DNA of 64,000 nucleotides, taken from NCBI RefSeq assembly GCF_900167135.1, contig NZ_FUWZ01000001.1:1226336-1290335 (forward strand). Reading direction: 5' to 3'. This DNA comes from Chitinophaga eiseniae. GTDB lineage: Bacteria; Bacteroidota; Bacteroidia; Chitinophagales; Chitinophagaceae. Under the pieces are notes generated by a model. The model saw only the letters and a list, made by a program, of their open reading frames with translations. It searched no databases and was not told the DNA's origin. A program made the position numbers and the translations under genes. Below are positions 16,461 through 26,277 of the stretch, in pieces (the first letter of the stretch is position 1; every line of letters starts with the position of its first letter).

Positions 16461-17303
16461 ATGATAAAGATCGCTGCGATACTGGATGGCCTGAAGTATT
16501 CCGAGAGTGTGCAACAATATGCACTGATGGTGGCACAACAACAGCGGGCGCATGTTACAGGCGTACTGCCGGAAGACTTCACTTATAATAGTTTTAGCAT
16601 GTATCAGGTGCTGATGTCGGGTGCCGATCCGGCCACGATCAGTCGCCTGGAGGCTGCGGATGAAGCCAGCAGGAAAAATGCCGCGGTCACTTTTGAGGTA
16701 GCCTGTCAGAAAGCGGGCATACCTTACAGTGTACACCGTCACAGGAATTTAGCGTTGCCGGAAGCGCTGGAAGCCAGCATCTATGCAGATCTGCTGGTGG
16801 CGGACAGAAAGGAGACATTCACGCATGAGCCGTCCAAAACGCCTACCCGCTTTATCCGGGACCTCCTTACCGATGTGCAGTGTCCCGTATTGCTGACACC
16901 GTCCGGTAAAACACCACTGATGCCGGATTGGTCCAATGTAGTGCTGCTTTACGACGGGGAGCCGTCATCGGTGTATGCTATCAAGATGTACAGTTACCTT
17001 CTCTCGTCACAGTTTCCGGTCACCGTAACGGTTTTGTCTGTTAATGCAGAAGGTAATCATTTACAGAATAAACAACTGATCCGTGATTTTATCCACAGTC
17101 ATTTTCCGGAAGCGGCTTATCATGTGGTAGACGGCGATCCGGAAACTGAAATTATCCGGTATCTGAAAAACAGGCCGAAAGATACGCTGGTAGTGCTGGG
17201 GGCTTACCGGCGGGGAACCGTGTCCCGCTGGTTCCGGGAAAGTATGGCCGATGTGCTGATGACTGCGGTGGACCTGCCTTTGTTTATTGCGCATAACAAA
17301 TAA
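16461..17303 (+). CDS. Universal stress protein (two-domain)
   Basis: This 280-residue cytoplasmic protein contains two tandem Usp folds (about 2-145 and 155-279). The C-terminal half ends with VVLGAYRRGTVSRWFRESMADVLM, which corresponds to the ATP-binding G-2x-G-9x-G(S/T) region but with a degenerate pattern, so nucleotide binding is uncertain. It lies 11 bp upstream of the PEP synthase gene and is almost certainly co-transcribed with it. The pairing suggests a stress or low-energy state in which carbon flow is turned toward gluconeogenesis. That is inference. Confidence 0.88.
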   Translation: MIKIAAILDGLKYSESVQQYALMVAQQQRAHVTGVLPEDFTYNSFSMYQVLMSGADPATISRLEAADEASRKNAAVTFEVACQKAGIPYSVHRHRNLALPEALEASIYADLLVADRKETFTHEPSKTPTRFIRDLLTDVQCPVLLTPSGKTPLMPDWSNVVLLYDGEPSSVYAIKMYSYLLSSQFPVTVTVLSVNAEGNHLQNKQLIRDFIHSHFPEAAYHVVDGDPETEIIRYLKNRPKDTLVVLGAYRRGTVSRWFRESMADVLMTAVDLPLFIAHNK

Positions 17304-17314
17304 AACTTTTTACT

Positions 17315-19702
17315 ATGAGCCATTTTATCAGGGACTTTGCCTCCGTCCGTTTGTCAGACGTAGGTATCGTTGGAGGAAAAAATGCTTCGTTGGGAGAGAT
17401 GACGGTTGCCCTGGCTGGTAAGGGAATCCGGGTGCCTGCAGGATTCGCCACCACGGCAGCTGCCTTTTGGTCTTTCCTGGACGCTAATGGGCTCCGTCAG
17501 CCGTTGGCTGAACTGATGGGGCGACTGGACCGTCATGATTTCTCCAATCTCGGGGAAATAGGCGCGGAGGCACGCAAACTAATACTTGAGGCCGCAATGC
17601 CGGAGGAATTGAAGATGGAAATTACGGCTGCCTACCAGCAATTGGGCAAAGAAGGAGCGGTGGCCGTCAGAAGCAGCGCAACGGCAGAAGATATGCCGGA
17701 AGCCAGTTTTGCCGGGCAACATGAGTCTTTTTTGAATGTACGCGGTGAGGCCGCGGTGTTACTGGCAGTGCAGCGTTGTTTTGCATCTCTGTATACCGAC
17801 AGGGCCATTAAATATAGGGAAGACAATGAGTTTGAACATGGAAAAATAGCTTTGTCAGCCGGTATTCAGGAGATGGTACAAACCGATAAAGGGTGCTCAG
17901 GCGTTGGTTTTACGCTGGATCCCGAATCGGGCTTCCGGAACGTGATACTGTTGTCTGGTATCTGGGGCCTGGGAGAGAATATCGTGCAGGGAAAGGTCAT
18001 GCCGGATGATTTTTATGTATTTAAGCCCACCCTGAGGTCAGGGAAAAACGCCATTTTGCAGAAAAAACTGGGCGAGAAAGCCTGGACGCTATGCCTGGAC
18101 GACACACCGGGCGCCGTGTCTCCGGTGATAAACAAACCAACAGCGGAGGCAGACCGTCGCCGTTTTGTCCTGGATGATGCAGAGGTGCACCAGTTGGCAG
18201 CCTGGGCGCTTGATATTGAGGCGCACTACAATTGCCCGATGGACATAGAGTGGGCAAAAGATGGCGTCAGCGGCGAGTTGTACGTGCTGCAGGCGCGCCC
18301 CGAAACGGTACATGCGCGTAAGGCGGTCGGCACCCGGGAACAGTATGTGTTGAAAGAAAAAGGAGCAGTGCTGGTAAAAGGAGATGCTGTTGGCGAGAAA
18401 CTGGCAACGGGCATTGCCCGTCTCCTGGATTCTCCGGCAGAAGCGGAGCGGCTGCAGGAAGGAGATATCGTGGTGACCGTTAATACCAGTCCCGATTGGG
18501 ACCCTGTACTGAAGAAAGTGGCAGCTATTGTTACCGACAGTGGCGGTCGGACCAGTCATGCAGCCATCGTGGCGCGGGAACTGGGCGTGCCTGCTATTGT
18601 GGGCGCTACGGGAGCGACCGCCGCTATCCGCGATGGTGAGGCAATCACCGTTTCCTGTTGCGAAGGGAAGACAGGGTATGTGTACGAAGGTAAGCTGCCC
18701 TATGAGAGAAAGGACATAGTGCTGTCAGATATCTCTATGCCTGAAAGTACGGAAGTGGCGCTGATTATCAGTGATCCGGACCAGGCTTTCCGGCTGTCCT
18801 TTTATCCGAATGACGGAGTTGGACTGCTAAGAATGGAATTTATAATCACCCATACCGTCCGGATACATCCTATGGCCCTCGTGCATTTTGATCAGTTGAA
18901 GGATGACCGGGAAAAATCAGCGATCGCCGCGCTGACCAGCCAGTATGAAAATAAGCAACAGTTCTTTATCGATAAGTTGTCCCAGGGTATTGCCACCATT
19001 GCGGCTGCTTTTTATCCCAAAGATGTGATTGTACGTATGAGCGACTTTAAAACCAACGAGTATGCGCAATTGTTGGGAGGAAAAGACTTTGAGCCAACCG
19101 AGGAAAACCCGATGTTAGGTTTCAGGGGAGCGTCCCGTTATTACAGCCCGTTGTACAGGGAAGGTTTTGGACTCGAATGTGCTGCTGTCAAAAAAGTCAG
19201 GGAGGAAATGGGGCTTACGAATGTCAAAGTAATGATTCCATTTTGCCGCACCGTGGCAGAAGGACGAAAAGTGTTGTCTGTAATGGCGTCTTATGGCCTT
19301 TCCCGGGCGGGTGGTCTGGAGGTGTATGTAATGGCTGAAATTCCTTCCAATGTACTCGAAGCGGATTCCTTCGCCGAAATATTTGACGGATTCTCCATCG
19401 GATCTAATGACCTCACCCAGCTGACCTTAGGATTGGACCGGGATTCAGCATTGGTGGCCGACCTTTTCAGTGAAGAAGATCCTGCACCGAAAAAGATGAT
19501 TGCGATGATGATACAGGCAGCCCGGAAAGCAGGCGTGCGAATCGGACTTTGTGGGCAGGCGCCCAGTGACTTTCCTGATTTTGCCGCTTTTCTGGTAAAA
19601 GAAGGTATTAACAGCATTTCCTTTAATCCGGACGCGGTGATACAGGGGATTGCCAATATCCGGCAAGCCGAAAAAGAGCATACTGTACCCCATACATTTT
19701 AG
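17315..19702 (+). CDS. ppsA: Phosphoenolpyruvate synthase
   Basis: This 795-residue protein has the normal length (E. coli PpsA has 792 residues). It makes PEP from pyruvate and ATP, releasing AMP and phosphate (EC 2.7.9.2). The N-terminal ATP-grasp domain (about 5-345) contains KGIRVPAGFATT and AVRSSATAEDMPEASFAGQHE. The phosphohistidine domain carries the catalytic His415 in GGRTSHAAIVARELG. The C-terminal TIM barrel (about 480-785) has the PEP-binding GSNDLTQLTLGLDRDS and a conserved Cys in GLCGQAPSD. It is the second gene of a two-gene operon with the universal stress protein. Confidence 0.95.
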   Translation: MSHFIRDFASVRLSDVGIVGGKNASLGEMTVALAGKGIRVPAGFATTAAAFWSFLDANGLRQPLAELMGRLDRHDFSNLGEIGAEARKLILEAAMPEELKMEITAAYQQLGKEGAVAVRSSATAEDMPEASFAGQHESFLNVRGEAAVLLAVQRCFASLYTDRAIKYREDNEFEHGKIALSAGIQEMVQTDKGCSGVGFTLDPESGFRNVILLSGIWGLGENIVQGKVMPDDFYVFKPTLRSGKNAILQKKLGEKAWTLCLDDTPGAVSPVINKPTAEADRRRFVLDDAEVHQLAAWALDIEAHYNCPMDIEWAKDGVSGELYVLQARPETVHARKAVGTREQYVLKEKGAVLVKGDAVGEKLATGIARLLDSPAEAERLQEGDIVVTVNTSPDWDPVLKKVAAIVTDSGGRTSHAAIVARELGVPAIVGATGATAAIRDGEAITVSCCEGKTGYVYEGKLPYERKDIVLSDISMPESTEVALIISDPDQAFRLSFYPNDGVGLLRMEFIITHTVRIHPMALVHFDQLKDDREKSAIAALTSQYENKQQFFIDKLSQGIATIAAAFYPKDVIVRMSDFKTNEYAQLLGGKDFEPTEENPMLGFRGASRYYSPLYREGFGLECAAVKKVREEMGLTNVKVMIPFCRTVAEGRKVLSVMASYGLSRAGGLEVYVMAEIPSNVLEADSFAEIFDGFSIGSNDLTQLTLGLDRDSALVADLFSEEDPAPKKMIAMMIQAARKAGVRIGLCGQAPSDFPDFAAFLVKEGINSISFNPDAVIQGIANIRQAEKEHTVPHTF

Positions 19703-19765
19703 CGATCTGTGTCCTTGTTCCTTCCCTGTCTTTTTATATTTTTATCGTTGTTAAAATTTATAACG

Positions 19766-20242
19766 ATGGCTATAGAAAAGGTAAGAGAACATCTGAAGCA
19801 ATGGAACCGGGACAAGGACATTATTGAGCTGGCCACTTCCAGCGCCACCGTGGAGCTGGCAGGCCTGGCGCTGGGGGTGGACGGCGCACAGATTGCCAAA
19901 TCCATTTCCCTGCACGATGTTGACGGCGGGGCATTGCTGATTGTCGCTTCCGGCTACCATAAAATAGACAGTAAGAAATTTAAAGACGAATTTGGGTTTA
20001 AGGCACGCATGTTGTCTTTTGAGGAGGTGGAACCGATGATCGGTCATGCCGTTGGCGGCGTATGCCCTTTCGGGGTAGCACCGGGCGTTAAGGTATACCT
20101 CGACGCATCCCTGAAAGCTTTCGACACCGTATATCCTGCCTGCGGCAGCACTAATTCGGCCATTAAAATGACGATCGCCGATATGGAGGAAATGTCCGGG
20201 CTGGTGAAATGGGTGGACGTGACCAAACCCCAGGAGCGCTGA
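19766..20242 (+). CDS. YbaK/EbsC-family aminoacyl-tRNA deacylase-like protein
   Basis: This is a single YbaK domain of 158 residues, related to the Cys-tRNA(Pro) deacylase and the prolyl-tRNA synthetase editing domain. The conserved lysine-bearing KIDSKKF segment and the loop GGVCPFGV, then VYLDASL, are present. The start at 19766 (MAIEKVREHL) was preferred over an in-frame ATG at 19709, whose extra 19 residues are hydrophobic and precede the family's usual start. The exact mischarged tRNA it hydrolyses is unknown. Confidence 0.88.
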   Translation: MAIEKVREHLKQWNRDKDIIELATSSATVELAGLALGVDGAQIAKSISLHDVDGGALLIVASGYHKIDSKKFKDEFGFKARMLSFEEVEPMIGHAVGGVCPFGVAPGVKVYLDASLKAFDTVYPACGSTNSAIKMTIADMEEMSGLVKWVDVTKPQER

Positions 20243-20310
20243 CGGAAAAATGGAAAATTGCAGGGCTTCCTGTATTTTGTTGCCACATCCGGAGTATAAA
20301 AAAACGAACA

Positions 20311-21795
20311 ATGAAAAAAATCCTCCTGACAGCAGTCTTAGGACTGTCTGCTGTGGCTCTTTCCGCACAATCGCCTGATTACCGGCAGTCATTTGAAAAG
20401 TACCCCTCCTGGCAAACCTGTACCGGGGTGGCAGGTACGGCGCTGAACCTTGATAATAACGTGGCGGTACGCCATCCTGTGCCGCTGACCGGTTTGTCGG
20501 GGCCGTATGATGGCTCCTTCACCGCGCAATGCTGGGCAAAGGCGGCGCCGGATGAAGCATCCTATGTACTGCTTTCCGCCACCGGCAACAACGAAGGGTG
20601 GGAGCTGGGGGTACAGTCCAACGGCGCCTGGTATTGGCAGACCGTCAATAACAACGCCCGTTATACCTATTATCCTACGCCGCAAAGGCAAAGTATCCGG
20701 GACCGTAAATGGCACCAGCTGACTTACAGCTACGATGCCCGTAAGAAGGAAGCCGCGCTGTATTATGACGGGCAGCAGGTAGCCATCTACCACGTGCCGG
20801 CTCTGCCGGCAGGGCGGATGGCCGATACGCTCTTTGCCGGCGGCAGACCCTCCGGTGATCAGCAGGAGTGGAACACTTTTAACGGCGCACTCGATGAACT
20901 GACCTTGTACAAGACGGTTTTATCTCCTCAACAGGTGCGCGCTTCCTATGCCCGCTATTACCCGGCAGCACCCGTTGCCGTGATGCCGGCAGGGAAACCC
21001 CTCACGGTAATGAACTTTAATATCTACCATGGAGGCAATGAAACCGGCAAAGGGACCGGACCACGGCGGGTGGTGGACATCATCCGCCAATCAGGCGCCG
21101 ATATCGTTTCTATGCAGGAGACCTACGGCTCCGGAGAGAAGATAGCGGATGCCCTGGGTTACTATTTTTACCTGCGCAGCACCAACCTGAGTATTATGAG
21201 CCGCTATCCGATAGCAGAAACGCTCGACGGCGCCAAACCCTTTTGCAATGGCGGCGCCTTTATACGGTTAAATGAGCGGCAACAGGTTGCTTTTATCACC
21301 AACTGGCTGAACTATCCGCTGGACTACTGGGACCTGCTGGAGAAAAAAGAACCGCTGCCGGACTCCCTGCTGGCCGAAATGGAGCGGGTCAACGCTTCCC
21401 AGCTGAAAGATAACCTGAAGGCCATCGGTCAGCAGGTAACGGAGGCGGATAAAGTACCGGTGATCTTCTGCGGGGACTTCAACAGCGGCTCGCATCTCGA
21501 CTGGGTGGAAAGTACCCGTCACCTGAACGGCGGCTATGTGATACCCTTCCCGCAGAGCCGCCTCATGCTGGAGGCCGGCTTTACTGACAGTTACCGACAC
21601 CTCCATCCCGATCCGCTGAAAGACAGGGGCATTACCTGGAGCCCCATGCTGCCAAAAGCATTTAAAGACCGTATTGATTATATTTATTACAAAGGGGGGC
21701 AACTGCAACCGCTCCAATCCTTTACCATCACCACACACCCGGTACGTTACCCATCGGACCATGCCGCGCTGGTGACGGTGTTTAAAATAAACTAA
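20311..21795 (+). CDS. Secreted LamG plus endonuclease/exonuclease/phosphatase protein
   Basis: This 494-residue protein has a signal peptide (MKKILLTAVLGLSAVALSAQ). A concanavalin-like LamG domain follows at about residues 30-215, then an EEP-superfamily hydrolase from about 230 to the end. The EEP motifs are visible: MNFNIYHGG, Gln-Glu in SMQETYG (metal-binding Glu), GDFNSGSH near 388, and SDHAAL near 481 with the catalytic His. The family includes sphingomyelinases, inositol phosphatases and DNases; the substrate here is not evident. The LamG domain could tether it to glycans. Start at 20311 rather than the in-frame 20209 because only the former gives a signal peptide. Confidence 0.9.
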   Translation: MKKILLTAVLGLSAVALSAQSPDYRQSFEKYPSWQTCTGVAGTALNLDNNVAVRHPVPLTGLSGPYDGSFTAQCWAKAAPDEASYVLLSATGNNEGWELGVQSNGAWYWQTVNNNARYTYYPTPQRQSIRDRKWHQLTYSYDARKKEAALYYDGQQVAIYHVPALPAGRMADTLFAGGRPSGDQQEWNTFNGALDELTLYKTVLSPQQVRASYARYYPAAPVAVMPAGKPLTVMNFNIYHGGNETGKGTGPRRVVDIIRQSGADIVSMQETYGSGEKIADALGYYFYLRSTNLSIMSRYPIAETLDGAKPFCNGGAFIRLNERQQVAFITNWLNYPLDYWDLLEKKEPLPDSLLAEMERVNASQLKDNLKAIGQQVTEADKVPVIFCGDFNSGSHLDWVESTRHLNGGYVIPFPQSRLMLEAGFTDSYRHLHPDPLKDRGITWSPMLPKAFKDRIDYIYYKGGQLQPLQSFTITTHPVRYPSDHAALVTVFKIN

Positions 21796-21893
21796 CAGGA
21801 GCATAAACGCGCCGCCATTGATGTGGCAGCCGCGGGGGATGTTTTGAAAATGGCGTATATCAGAAACTTCGAATGAAAAAGGTCGTAAATAAA

Positions 21894-21935
21894 ACGGCCG
21901 TCAGCGGAAAATCCCGTTGACGGCCGTCACATTTT
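21894..21935. terminator. Bidirectional terminator
   Basis: The arms ACGGCCGTCA (21894-21903) and TGACGGCCGT (21918-21927) form a 10-bp stem that extends by four weaker inner pairs, with T-rich sequence on both sides. It separates the convergent LamG/EEP gene and the permease gene. Confidence 0.8.
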
Positions 21936-21950
21936 TATACCCTGCGCAGG

Positions 21951-23399
21951 TCAGGAGGCCTGCGCTGTTTTACTTCTTTTTATAAGTGCATAACAGATGT
22001 ACAGGAAGACCAGCCATGCCGGAATCATTTCCACCGGCAGCTTCATTCCGGTGATCCACATCAGTACAAGGATACCTACCAGGAACACCAGGCAGATATA
22101 GTTGGACAGCGGGTAGATAAAGGAGGGGAATTTGGTGGATACCTGTTCCAGTTTTTTATGTTGTCTGAATTTGAGGTGTACCACGCTGATCATGATCCAG
22201 TTGATGATCAGGGCGGATACTACCAGCGACATGAGCACCTCTAACGCCTGTTCCGGTATCAGCTTATTCACCACAATACAGATAGCGGCAAACAACGCAG
22301 ATACCAGTGTCGCTTTTACGGGCACATGATTTTTGTTGAGGTGCGATAGGAAAGCCGGTGCATTGCCTTGCTGTGCAAGGCCGTACAGCATACGGCTGTT
22401 GCTGTATACGCAGCTGTTATATACCGACAGTGCGGCCGTGAGTACAATGAGGTTCAGCGCATTGGCGATCAGGCTGGTGAAGTAGATGGTTTTACCGAAG
22501 AGGGTAAACTCAAATCCCTTCAGGCTTTCAAACACCATTACGAACGGGCTGCTGTCTGTTGTAATGTTTTTCCAGGGTGACAGGGAGAAGAGGATAATGA
22601 GCGCGCCCACATAGAAGATCAGGATACGGTAGATTACCTGATTGGTAGCCCTGGGGATGGTTTTCTCCGGTTTATCGGCTTCCGCGGCAGTAATGCCGAT
22701 CAGCTCCAGTCCACCGAACGAGAACATGATCATGGCAATGGCTGCGAAGAGGCCCTGGTATTTGCCGTCGGCGCCTTTGTCCAGCAGGCCTTTCGGGAAA
22801 AAGCCGCCGTCGTTCCAGAGGTTTTCCACGCTGGCCTGCGCGCCGCCATGGCCGCTGATCAGCAGGTATATACCGAAAATAATCATGGAGATGATGGCGA
22901 TCACTTTTACGATGGAGAACCAGAATTCGGCTTCGCCGTATACTTTTACAGAGCTGAGGTTGAGCGCATTAATGGCGACAAAAAAGAACAGGCTGGAAGC
23001 CCACAGGGGTACTTCCGGCCACCAGAAATGTACATACACACCGATGGCGGTCAGCTCAGACATGCTTACCAGGATATACAATATCCAGTAGTTCCAGCCG
23101 GAGGCGAAGCCCGCGAAGGTGCCCCAGTACTTATAGGCAAAGTGGCTGAAGCTGCCGGATACCGGTTCTTCTACCACCATTTCGCCCAGCTGGCGCATGA
23201 TAAAGAAGGCGATCACGCCTGCCATAGCATATCCGAGGATAACAGAAGGGCCGGCCAGTACGGCGGCGGGGCCTATGCCCAGAAACAGGCCGGTGCCAAT
23301 GGCGCCACCCAGCGCAATCAGTTGAATGTGTCTGTTTTGCAGGCCTCTTTTAAGCTTCTGCGGATTTGGTTGTTCCTTTGTTTTTGTCAGTTCTTCCAA
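21951..23399 (-). CDS. Aromatic amino acid permease (AroP/PheP type)
   Basis: This 482-residue APC-superfamily transporter has 12 predicted membrane segments. It follows E. coli AroP and PheP closely along its length: RHIQLIALGGAIGTGLFLG at the start, MRQLGEMVVEEPVSGSFSHF, IMFSFGGLELIGITAAEAD and SVYNSCVYSNSRMLYGLAQQ. It should import phenylalanine, tyrosine or tryptophan with protons. There is no in-frame ATG before the first membrane segment: the likely start is a TTG at 23399, and the frame stays open upstream to a stop near 23454 with no ATG. A 7-bp-arm inverted repeat lies upstream. Confidence 0.9.
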   Translation of the reverse strand: MEELTKTKEQPNPQKLKRGLQNRHIQLIALGGAIGTGLFLGIGPAAVLAGPSVILGYAMAGVIAFFIMRQLGEMVVEEPVSGSFSHFAYKYWGTFAGFASGWNYWILYILVSMSELTAIGVYVHFWWPEVPLWASSLFFFVAINALNLSSVKVYGEAEFWFSIVKVIAIISMIIFGIYLLISGHGGAQASVENLWNDGGFFPKGLLDKGADGKYQGLFAAIAMIMFSFGGLELIGITAAEADKPEKTIPRATNQVIYRILIFYVGALIILFSLSPWKNITTDSSPFVMVFESLKGFEFTLFGKTIYFTSLIANALNLIVLTAALSVYNSCVYSNSRMLYGLAQQGNAPAFLSHLNKNHVPVKATLVSALFAAICIVVNKLIPEQALEVLMSLVVSALIINWIMISVVHLKFRQHKKLEQVSTKFPSFIYPLSNYICLVFLVGILVLMWITGMKLPVEMIPAWLVFLYICYALIKRSKTAQAS

Positions 23400-23453
23400 G
23401 GTAAAAACGGTGGGTAAGGTTGCAAGATGCGTTAATTTCCGGAAAACTGTAAA

Positions 23454-23475
23454 CTAATAATATTTCACTTATTAG
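23454..23475. promoter_or_regulatory. Inverted repeat upstream of the permease
   Basis: CTAATAA and TTATTAG flank an 8-bp centre, about 55 bp upstream of the permease start. It could be an operator for amino-acid control, or chance in AT-rich DNA. Confidence 0.3.
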
Positions 23476-23522
23476 AAAAGTAAATTATATCAGGACAGCA
23501 GGAAGGCTTCATCCCACTGCCG

Positions 23523-24572
23523 TTACTGCGCAGCTATTTCCCGTATGAATGCTGTTTCTGTTGCATCGAACGGCGTACCGTCTGCCCGGAAAATATCATG
23601 ATACCAGATGGCAGGTTCCGGCTCTCCTCCTTTATTTCCCTGTGGATAGTTGGTTTGTGTTTTACCGGCTACCAATCCCCAGTTGATAGCCCCGACACCG
23701 GCTTTTTTCATCATCGGGAGATGTGTGGTAAAAGTGCTGTTGTTGGGGCGTTTCATGTATTCCGTACAAATCACCGGCCGGTTGTACCGGCGAAGCGTGT
23801 CAATGGCTTCCTGCATGGAAGCGCTGTCGCGGTAGTTGTGAAAGGTGATGATATCCGACTGCTCCAGCTGGTATTGGTTAAAGTCGGTGAACTCCTTGTT
23901 CCAGATGCCAATGGTAACCGGCTGCTCCGGAGCTTCCGCCCTTGTCCAGGCAACTACATTCTTCAGTAGCGGCCAGCTTTTGGCGCCGTGTTTAAAATGT
24001 CCCGGTTCGTTGTATAGATCCCAGATAGCTACCCGCTGGTCTTGCTTAAAGGTGCGGATAATATCCTGCACGTATACACGCAGTGTATCCATGAGCGTGG
24101 TGTCCCGGTCTATCAGTCCGCCGGGATCTTTGAGCCAGCCGCTGTTATGCACACCGGGAACGGGCGCCGGCTGCGGGCCGGGCTGGTAGCTGTCGCGCCA
24201 GCAGTCATCAAAGAAAACGAACATGGTCCGGATATGATGGCGCGAGGCGATACCGAGGTATTGTCCCACGCGTTGTTTGAACCCTTCGCGGTCCTGCTGC
24301 CACGCTACATGATGCAGGTATACCCGCATGATATTAAAACCGGTGGCGGCGGCATAACCGAGCTCGCGGTCGATGGCGGCGGTGTCGAAGGTAGCGGCCT
24401 GCCACATTTCCAGCTGGTTGACAGCGGTAGAAGGAATGAAATTGGCGCCCAGCAACCAGCCCTGTTGCTGATACCAGGCAGCGGCTTTTGCTGCCGGCCA
24501 GGGCGACTGGCCATAGGCAGATAAACGGCAACACAAAACAAACAACAACAGGATACGGGCAGGGTATTTCAT
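23523..24572 (-). CDS. Secreted GH5-like glycoside hydrolase
   Basis: This 349-residue protein has a signal peptide (cleavage near SAYGQ, residue 21) and a clan-A TIM barrel. The acid/base is Glu189 in WDLYNEPG and the nucleophile is Glu271 in VICTEYMKR, with ITFHNY near 242-247 at strand six. The spacing fits cellulase/mannanase-type GH5 or a close relative. Substrate is unknown, though the GH130 mannoside phosphorylase 3 kb away makes a beta-mannan or related glycan possible (inference). It is transcribed toward the permease gene. Confidence 0.85.
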   Translation of the reverse strand: MKYPARILLLFVLCCRLSAYGQSPWPAAKAAAWYQQQGWLLGANFIPSTAVNQLEMWQAATFDTAAIDRELGYAAATGFNIMRVYLHHVAWQQDREGFKQRVGQYLGIASRHHIRTMFVFFDDCWRDSYQPGPQPAPVPGVHNSGWLKDPGGLIDRDTTLMDTLRVYVQDIIRTFKQDQRVAIWDLYNEPGHFKHGAKSWPLLKNVVAWTRAEAPEQPVTIGIWNKEFTDFNQYQLEQSDIITFHNYRDSASMQEAIDTLRRYNRPVICTEYMKRPNNSTFTTHLPMMKKAGVGAINWGLVAGKTQTNYPQGNKGGEPEPAIWYHDIFRADGTPFDATETAFIREIAAQ

Positions 24573-24640
24573 GACGATAGCAGGTTGATAATGCCGTCAA
24601 ATATCCAATATCCTTTTCATTCAACAATGTTAATTCATCT

Positions 24641-26107
24641 TTACTGTAGCTCGGGTTTAAGTTTGTCGATCAGCACTGCGATGAACAGGAAACAGACGAT
24701 CATCGGGAAGACCTGATAACGGAATACGATCGGGGATGCCAGGATGCCAAAGCCGGCATTGACCAGCAATGTGACGAATACCAGCAGCTGGCTGTTACGA
24801 TAAGGCCGGTCGGCCGTTTTACGCGCCGCAGAGACAAACCATTTGAAGATCAGTCCCAGTAACAACAGGTTCATCAACCCGAATATAAAAGGAAAGAAAA
24901 ACAACAAAGCACGCTGTGCGCTGACAGAAGCTACGGAGCTTACTTGTTTGGACCGGTAATGAAACCAGTGTACCGCAACTGAAGATACCTCATAGCTGCC
25001 AAGGTTGTACTCCGACAGTTTTTCCAGGGGCGGCACAAAATAATTCAGTGTATTGGGCAGCAAAAAATAGCGGCCGAAATAGAACGGATGTTGCCGGACC
25101 ATATAACTGCCGTATTTCGCATATACCGGCGATACCATGCCCCATGACTGTATGCCGCCCGTGGTGTCGTCTTTAGGGCCGTAAGTGATCTCCATATATT
25201 TTTTGAGCGGTGCATTCGGGTGTTTCAGGTATACGGCCCCGTCAATAGGAGAGGGTATTCCGCCTCCCCTGGGAACGATGTCGCGGAAGAAATGCACCAC
25301 CTCCCGGTGAAAAGCCTCGCAACCAGCAGGCGGATCAGGATATTCCTTCAGGAAGGGGAACATGTATAGCGCGTTGTTGGTCACCTGCCAGCCGCCGAAA
25401 ACGGAGAACTGCGCAGTGCCGGTGACTTTCCGCGCCGCCTGCTCCGTGAATCTGATAAACCCTGCTATCAATAGCAACGGCGCCACGATGCCAAGTAGCT
25501 TGAACGGTATTTTCTGCGAACAGCGGAGCAGCACGAGTGCGGTGATCAGCGGGTAATACATCGCATTGTACCGCACCGTAAAAGCAATGGAGATCAGTAT
25601 CGTGTGGGCCAGCAACAAGGACCAGGAAGGCCTGTAAAGTAACCACAGCAACTGGGCAAACCAGCAAAGGCTCAAAGCGAGGAACAGCCCGTCGCTGGAA
25701 ATATAGTTACAGAGATAAAGGATCAGGGGATTCAACAGCAACACATAAAACATCACTTTCCTGGTTTGTTCACCGGGTTGCAGCCAATAGCTTACTGTGA
25801 AAAACAAATAGAGCGCCGCACTTTGCGCCAGCACATACTGCAAGGCCACCAGCGCAGTATCTGAATGACTGATGACGTGGAAGGCCCGCAGGAACAGCGT
25901 ATAGCCGATCGGCCACAGGCTTACCTCCTGTTTCATGATAGCGGCATAGATGTAACTGTAAGAGTCTGAAAAAAAATCGCCGTACGGATAAAGCAGCTTA
26001 AAAATCACCAGTTGAACCACGATGGCAAGTGCTGCGATCTTCAGGTACCGGCGATTGAATGGGTTTTTCAGTACATACTGCCGGAATGTTTGCGGGAAAT
26101 AGGGCAT
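24641..26107 (-). CDS. Polytopic membrane protein, GT-C glycosyltransferase-like
   Basis: This 488-residue protein has about ten membrane segments. The first extracytoplasmic loop contains Asp residues in DFFSDSYSYIYAA, as in GT-C (PMT/ArnT-like) enzymes that use lipid-linked sugars. A long hydrophilic loop of about 130 residues (roughly 235-365) lies in the middle. No family was firmly recognised. It is 68 bp upstream of the GH5-like gene in the same orientation and could be co-transcribed. It is divergent from the SDR gene. Confidence 0.65.
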   Translation of the reverse strand: MPYFPQTFRQYVLKNPFNRRYLKIAALAIVVQLVIFKLLYPYGDFFSDSYSYIYAAIMKQEVSLWPIGYTLFLRAFHVISHSDTALVALQYVLAQSAALYLFFTVSYWLQPGEQTRKVMFYVLLLNPLILYLCNYISSDGLFLALSLCWFAQLLWLLYRPSWSLLLAHTILISIAFTVRYNAMYYPLITALVLLRCSQKIPFKLLGIVAPLLLIAGFIRFTEQAARKVTGTAQFSVFGGWQVTNNALYMFPFLKEYPDPPAGCEAFHREVVHFFRDIVPRGGGIPSPIDGAVYLKHPNAPLKKYMEITYGPKDDTTGGIQSWGMVSPVYAKYGSYMVRQHPFYFGRYFLLPNTLNYFVPPLEKLSEYNLGSYEVSSVAVHWFHYRSKQVSSVASVSAQRALLFFFPFIFGLMNLLLLGLIFKWFVSAARKTADRPYRNSQLLVFVTLLVNAGFGILASPIVFRYQVFPMIVCFLFIAVLIDKLKPELQ

Positions 26108-26277
26108 AGCACATCTTTATTTACTACTAATATTAACAACTGCCACTGCTTTGCTACCGGCACCCGGGCCGCCGGCGCGTTAAGAAATTATTATCTTTTT
26201 ACTGCTGAAATACAGCAATAATCGGGTTTTCGGGCTACGCGAACACCGGCATCTTTGCGGTATAATTTATTGATATT

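Noticed and set aside
19709..19765. N-terminal extension of the YbaK protein as a membrane anchor
   Set aside because: The 19 extra residues precede the normal family start at 19766 and lack conserved context.
23454..23475. Inverted repeat before the permease as a firm operator
   Set aside because: The arms are only 7 bp in AT-rich DNA and occur once; listed only as a weak candidate.
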